From contig NZ_BCWI01000001.1 in assembly GCF_001592125.1 (NCBI RefSeq), forward strand, positions 620,001 through 684,000: a stretch of DNA of 64,000 nt, read 5' to 3'. Positions within the stretch are counted from its first letter, which is position 1; the number at the start of each line of letters is the position of its first letter. Origin of the DNA: Microbacterium hominis NBRC 15708. GTDB lineage: Bacteria; Actinomycetota; Actinomycetes; Actinomycetales; Microbacteriaceae. Shown one piece after another: positions 61,671 to 64,000 of this stretch. The position numbers and the translations under genes are program-made. Under the pieces are notes generated by a model. That model did not search any database and was not told the DNA's origin. It was given only the letters and a program-made list of their open reading frames with translations.

Positions 61671-64000
61671 CCGACACCGCCGACCGTCGTGTCGACCGGG
61701 ATGAGGGTGCCGCACGCGGCCACCTGTGCGCTGGCACCGATCTCGAGACGCGGGATCACTCCGATGACGCCGTCGTCTCCGAGGCGGCGGTCGCTGTCGC
61801 GGACCGTGACGTCCGTGAGGACGGTGGCCCAGTCATCCGACGAGGTGTTCGTGACGGTGTAGACGAAGCAGACGCCCTGACCGTCGGTCGCACGCGCTCC
61901 GCTGAGCAGCTCGGTGCCGGTGGCCATGATCCGCTCGGGCGACGAGGTGTCGGTCGCGCCGATGTACGCGCGCTTCACGATGCGCACCGACGGATCGGTC
62001 GAGAACAAGCGTGCGGTGAGCGGGGCGACGACGAGTCCGTCGTAGTTGGTGTCGGCCGAGACCAGCTTGCTCGAGATGATCACGGGCGTGTTGGACTCCA
62101 CCTCACCGGCGGCGGCAGTCACGCGGATGCGGTCGCTGCCGGTGGCGCCCGCGGCGATCACCGTCTGCGATGTCGACAGGCTGACCCCGTGCTCGACGCC
62201 GACCGCGTCGACCGTGGAGGAGAACTCCAGCGGCGAGGTCACCGCGGGAGCACCGGCGAGGAGCTGGAACGCGTACTGCTGTCCGGCGGTGTCGCCCGTC
62301 ACGAGCGTGAAGCCGGCCGGCCGCACCGCGACGGGGTTCTGGAACTCGATGGACTGGTCCGCGCCCGTGGCGGGCAGTCGGTTGGTGAGGCCGCCGACGC
62401 TGCGGACGGTCTCCGCGGGGATCGACGCCGTGACGCGTGCCGAGTCGTCCACGTGGGCGATGACATCGAACTCACGGTTCTGGGCGCCCTCGACGGGCGT
62501 CACCGAGACGGTGCGGGGGTTCATGCGTCCCGCGTCGATCGTCGTGTCCACGGCATCCGCCGTCATCTGCACGGCGCTCGCGCCGACCGACGCCGGGTCG
62601 AGCGGGAGAGTCGAGGTGACGCGGAAGTGCAGGTCGCGGGCGAGCGTCGGGTCGTTCTGACCCTCCGCCTGGGTCACCGTCAGCTCGGGACGGCAGTTTC
62701 CGCTGAACCCGACGATGCGGGAGTACTGCGAGGACGCACCCTCGGACTGGGTCTGGAGGCGGATGTAGCCGCCCGCCACTCCCGTGGTCTCGTCGACGAT
62801 CGTCAGCTGCTGGGTGCCGCCGACCACGGTCGTGGGGAACTCCTGCGGACCCACGGGGAGGGAGATCTGAACGGTGGCGCTCTCGCCGCTCACGGCGCTC
62901 GCGCGGCCCAGGTAGACCTCCGCGGTGCGGTCAGCGGTCCAGTACACGTCCAGATCCACGGTGGATGCCGGAAGAGGTGTGGCGGTGGGCGCGCTCACCG
63001 CGACCGTGGCCAGGCACATGCCCGTGCCCTCCGGCAGCGGCGACACGGCGTTGACGGTTCCGGTGGGCGCGTCGCCCGTCAGAACCTGGGCGTCGGCGGT
63101 CGGGAACCAGGTGTTGATGCGCCCGTTGGCGTTCGTTCCGTTGTTGAGGAGCGTCGAGGTGCCGTTGCGGGTCTCCTCGGCCGTGGCCGGACGTGCCTGG
63201 CTGGCGCTGCGGGATCCGAAGGTGTTCTGCTCCACGGTGACCGTGCCGGTGTTGGTCAGCCCGATCGAGGAGGCGGTGTATCCGTCGAAGTAGTTCCCCG
63301 CGATCGTCAGGTTGCCGGCGTTGCCGGTCGTCGTCCCGCCGTTCCAGACGACCGCGTACGTCTGCCCGCTCGTGGCCCGCACGAACTCGTTCCCGGTGAT
63401 GCGGTTGACGCCCTCGAGCGATCCGAACGGCATCGTGATGAAGGCGTTGTTGACGCCCGTCCCCCGGCCCTGCACGTTCAGGAAGCTGTTGTTCGAGATG
63501 TCGATGTTCGAGGCGCGGACGCTGGAGCCCAACGTGGTGCTGGTCGCGAAGGGGAAGCCGGCGCGATCGGTCAGGTTGTGGACCGCGGAGTCGACGAAGG
63601 AGAACCCGTCGAGGACGACGTTCTGATTGCGCGGAAGGAACTGCACGATGTCGGTGCGGCATCCCGTGCCGTCGGACGAGTTGCATCGCCCGCTGCCGTC
63701 GGCGTAGCTGATGGCGACGTTCTCGATCCTGATGTTGCGGATCGGCGTAGAGTTCTGCGCGTTGAAGTAGAAGATCGCCGTGACGTTGGTGGCGTGGTAG
63801 TAGCCCTGGATCCGGTAGTTGCGGACCGTGATGTTCTGCGACCCCTCACGGAAGACCATGAAGCGCTCAGGGAAGTAGTTCTGGTCGGTCACGACCGAAC
63901 CCCCGTCGAGCACGAAGCCGTCGGCGTTCGGGCCCATCACGAACGTCGACTCTCCGGAGAGGATCTGGTTCATGTTCAGGAAGGTGACGCCCGACGTGTT
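61667..64000 (-). CDS. Parallel beta-helix surface protein (5' end beyond window)
   Basis: Open to the right edge (777 residues visible), so the start and any signal peptide are missing. The N-terminal part is made of right-handed beta-helix coils (repeats such as NITVRNYRIQGYY, NIRIENVAISYA, NVVLDGFSFVDS, NIDISNNSFLNVQ, NLTIAGNYFDGY). From about residue 330 it changes to Ig-like beta domains, with a late TNTSSDDWATVLTDVTVRDS of DUF11 type. It looks like an adhesin or surface-associated polysaccharide-binding protein. It is first of the cluster and overlaps gene A. Confidence 0.82.
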   Translation of the reverse strand, partial: NTSGVTFLNMNQILSGESTFVMGPNADGFVLDGGSVVTDQNYFPERFMVFREGSQNITVRNYRIQGYYHATNVTAIFYFNAQNSTPIRNIRIENVAISYADGSGRCNSSDGTGCRTDIVQFLPRNQNVVLDGFSFVDSAVHNLTDRAGFPFATSTTLGSSVRASNIDISNNSFLNVQGRGTGVNNAFITMPFGSLEGVNRITGNEFVRATSGQTYAVVWNGGTTTGNAGNLTIAGNYFDGYTASSIGLTNTGTVTVEQNTFGSRSASQARPATAEETRNGTSTLLNNGTNANGRINTWFPTADAQVLTGDAPTGTVNAVSPLPEGTGMCLATVAVSAPTATPLPASTVDLDVYWTADRTAEVYLGRASAVSGESATVQISLPVGPQEFPTTVVGGTQQLTIVDETTGVAGGYIRLQTQSEGASSQYSRIVGFSGNCRPELTVTQAEGQNDPTLARDLHFRVTSTLPLDPASVGASAVQMTADAVDTTIDAGRMNPRTVSVTPVEGAQNREFDVIAHVDDSARVTASIPAETVRSVGGLTNRLPATGADQSIEFQNPVAVRPAGFTLVTGDTAGQQYAFQLLAGAPAVTSPLEFSSTVDAVGVEHGVSLSTSQTVIAAGATGSDRIRVTAAAGEVESNTPVIISSKLVSADTNYDGLVVAPLTARLFSTDPSVRIVKRAYIGATDTSSPERIMATGTELLSGARATDGQGVCFVYTVTNTSSDDWATVLTDVTVRDSDRRLGDDGVIGVIPRLEIGASAQVAACGTLIPVDTTVGGVG

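Noticed and set aside
1..64000. CRISPR array
   Set aside because: No regularly spaced repeats of 25-40 bp; the only tandem repeats are the 18-bp pair and the in-frame heptad repeat.

Overview
The window is high-GC actinobacterial DNA. The gene order (rpsP-khpA-rimM-trmD, lepB-rnhB-DUF2469-yraN-comM, rnc-mutM, smc, ftsY, DUF177-rpmF, tandem-GNAT and DUF3515 genes) points to Microbacteriaceae, most likely Microbacterium. This placement rests on gene content and codon style; no database was searched. Most of the window is conserved chromosome, with accessory DNA at the left end and a surface-protein operon at the right end.

1-4.46 kb is an accessory island: a partial aldehyde dehydrogenase, an AcoR-type regulator, an IS3-family remnant with one recognisable end, and a stand-alone metallophosphoesterase. 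It abuts a comM gene whose 3' third is missing; dprA, the usual next gene, is absent. 4.46-11.7 kb holds comM, yraN, DUF2469, rnhB, lepB, rplS, map, trmD, rimM, khpA and rpsP (RNA maturation, ribosome and secretion). 11.9-23 kb has a GCS2-type ligase, an SGNH lipoprotein, ffh, a TetR regulator, lipBA, ftsY and smc. 23-24.6 kb has a strong promoter, two unannotated-size small ORFs, a terminator-like hairpin and a tandem GNAT gene, laid out like a leader-controlled unit.

24.6-39 kb has mutM, rnc, rpmF, DUF177, coaD, recG, an acyltransferase, rsmD, thiL, a DUF3515 lipoprotein and the run ddl-gpsA-plsC-murA-leuD-leuC on the minus strand. 39-43 kb has a TerC-family protein with a structured leader, an ECF-type sigma factor translationally coupled to a DUF4349 membrane protein, tRNA-Glu(CUC) and a metallo-beta-lactamase-fold protein. 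43-47.3 kb is a fructose PTS operon (DeoR regulator, fruK, fruABC fusion, ptsH).

47.4-54.5 kb has a probable Fe(II)/2OG oxygenase, a divergent GmrSD-type DUF262/DUF1524 nuclease (candidate anti-phage gene), a PAP2-diacylglycerol-kinase fusion, a serine-hydrolase lipoprotein and a HEAT-repeat protein. 54.5-64 kb is a seven-gene minus-strand cluster: a beta-helix surface protein (cut by the window edge), three proteins with SipW-type signal peptides, a SipW/Sec11-type signal peptidase with a heptad-repeat tail, an LPVTG membrane protein with a cytosolic zinc-ribbon-like tail, and a large LuxR-family ATPase regulator. This is the best candidate for a little-described system, plausibly a dedicated export and assembly pathway for a surface layer or fibre.
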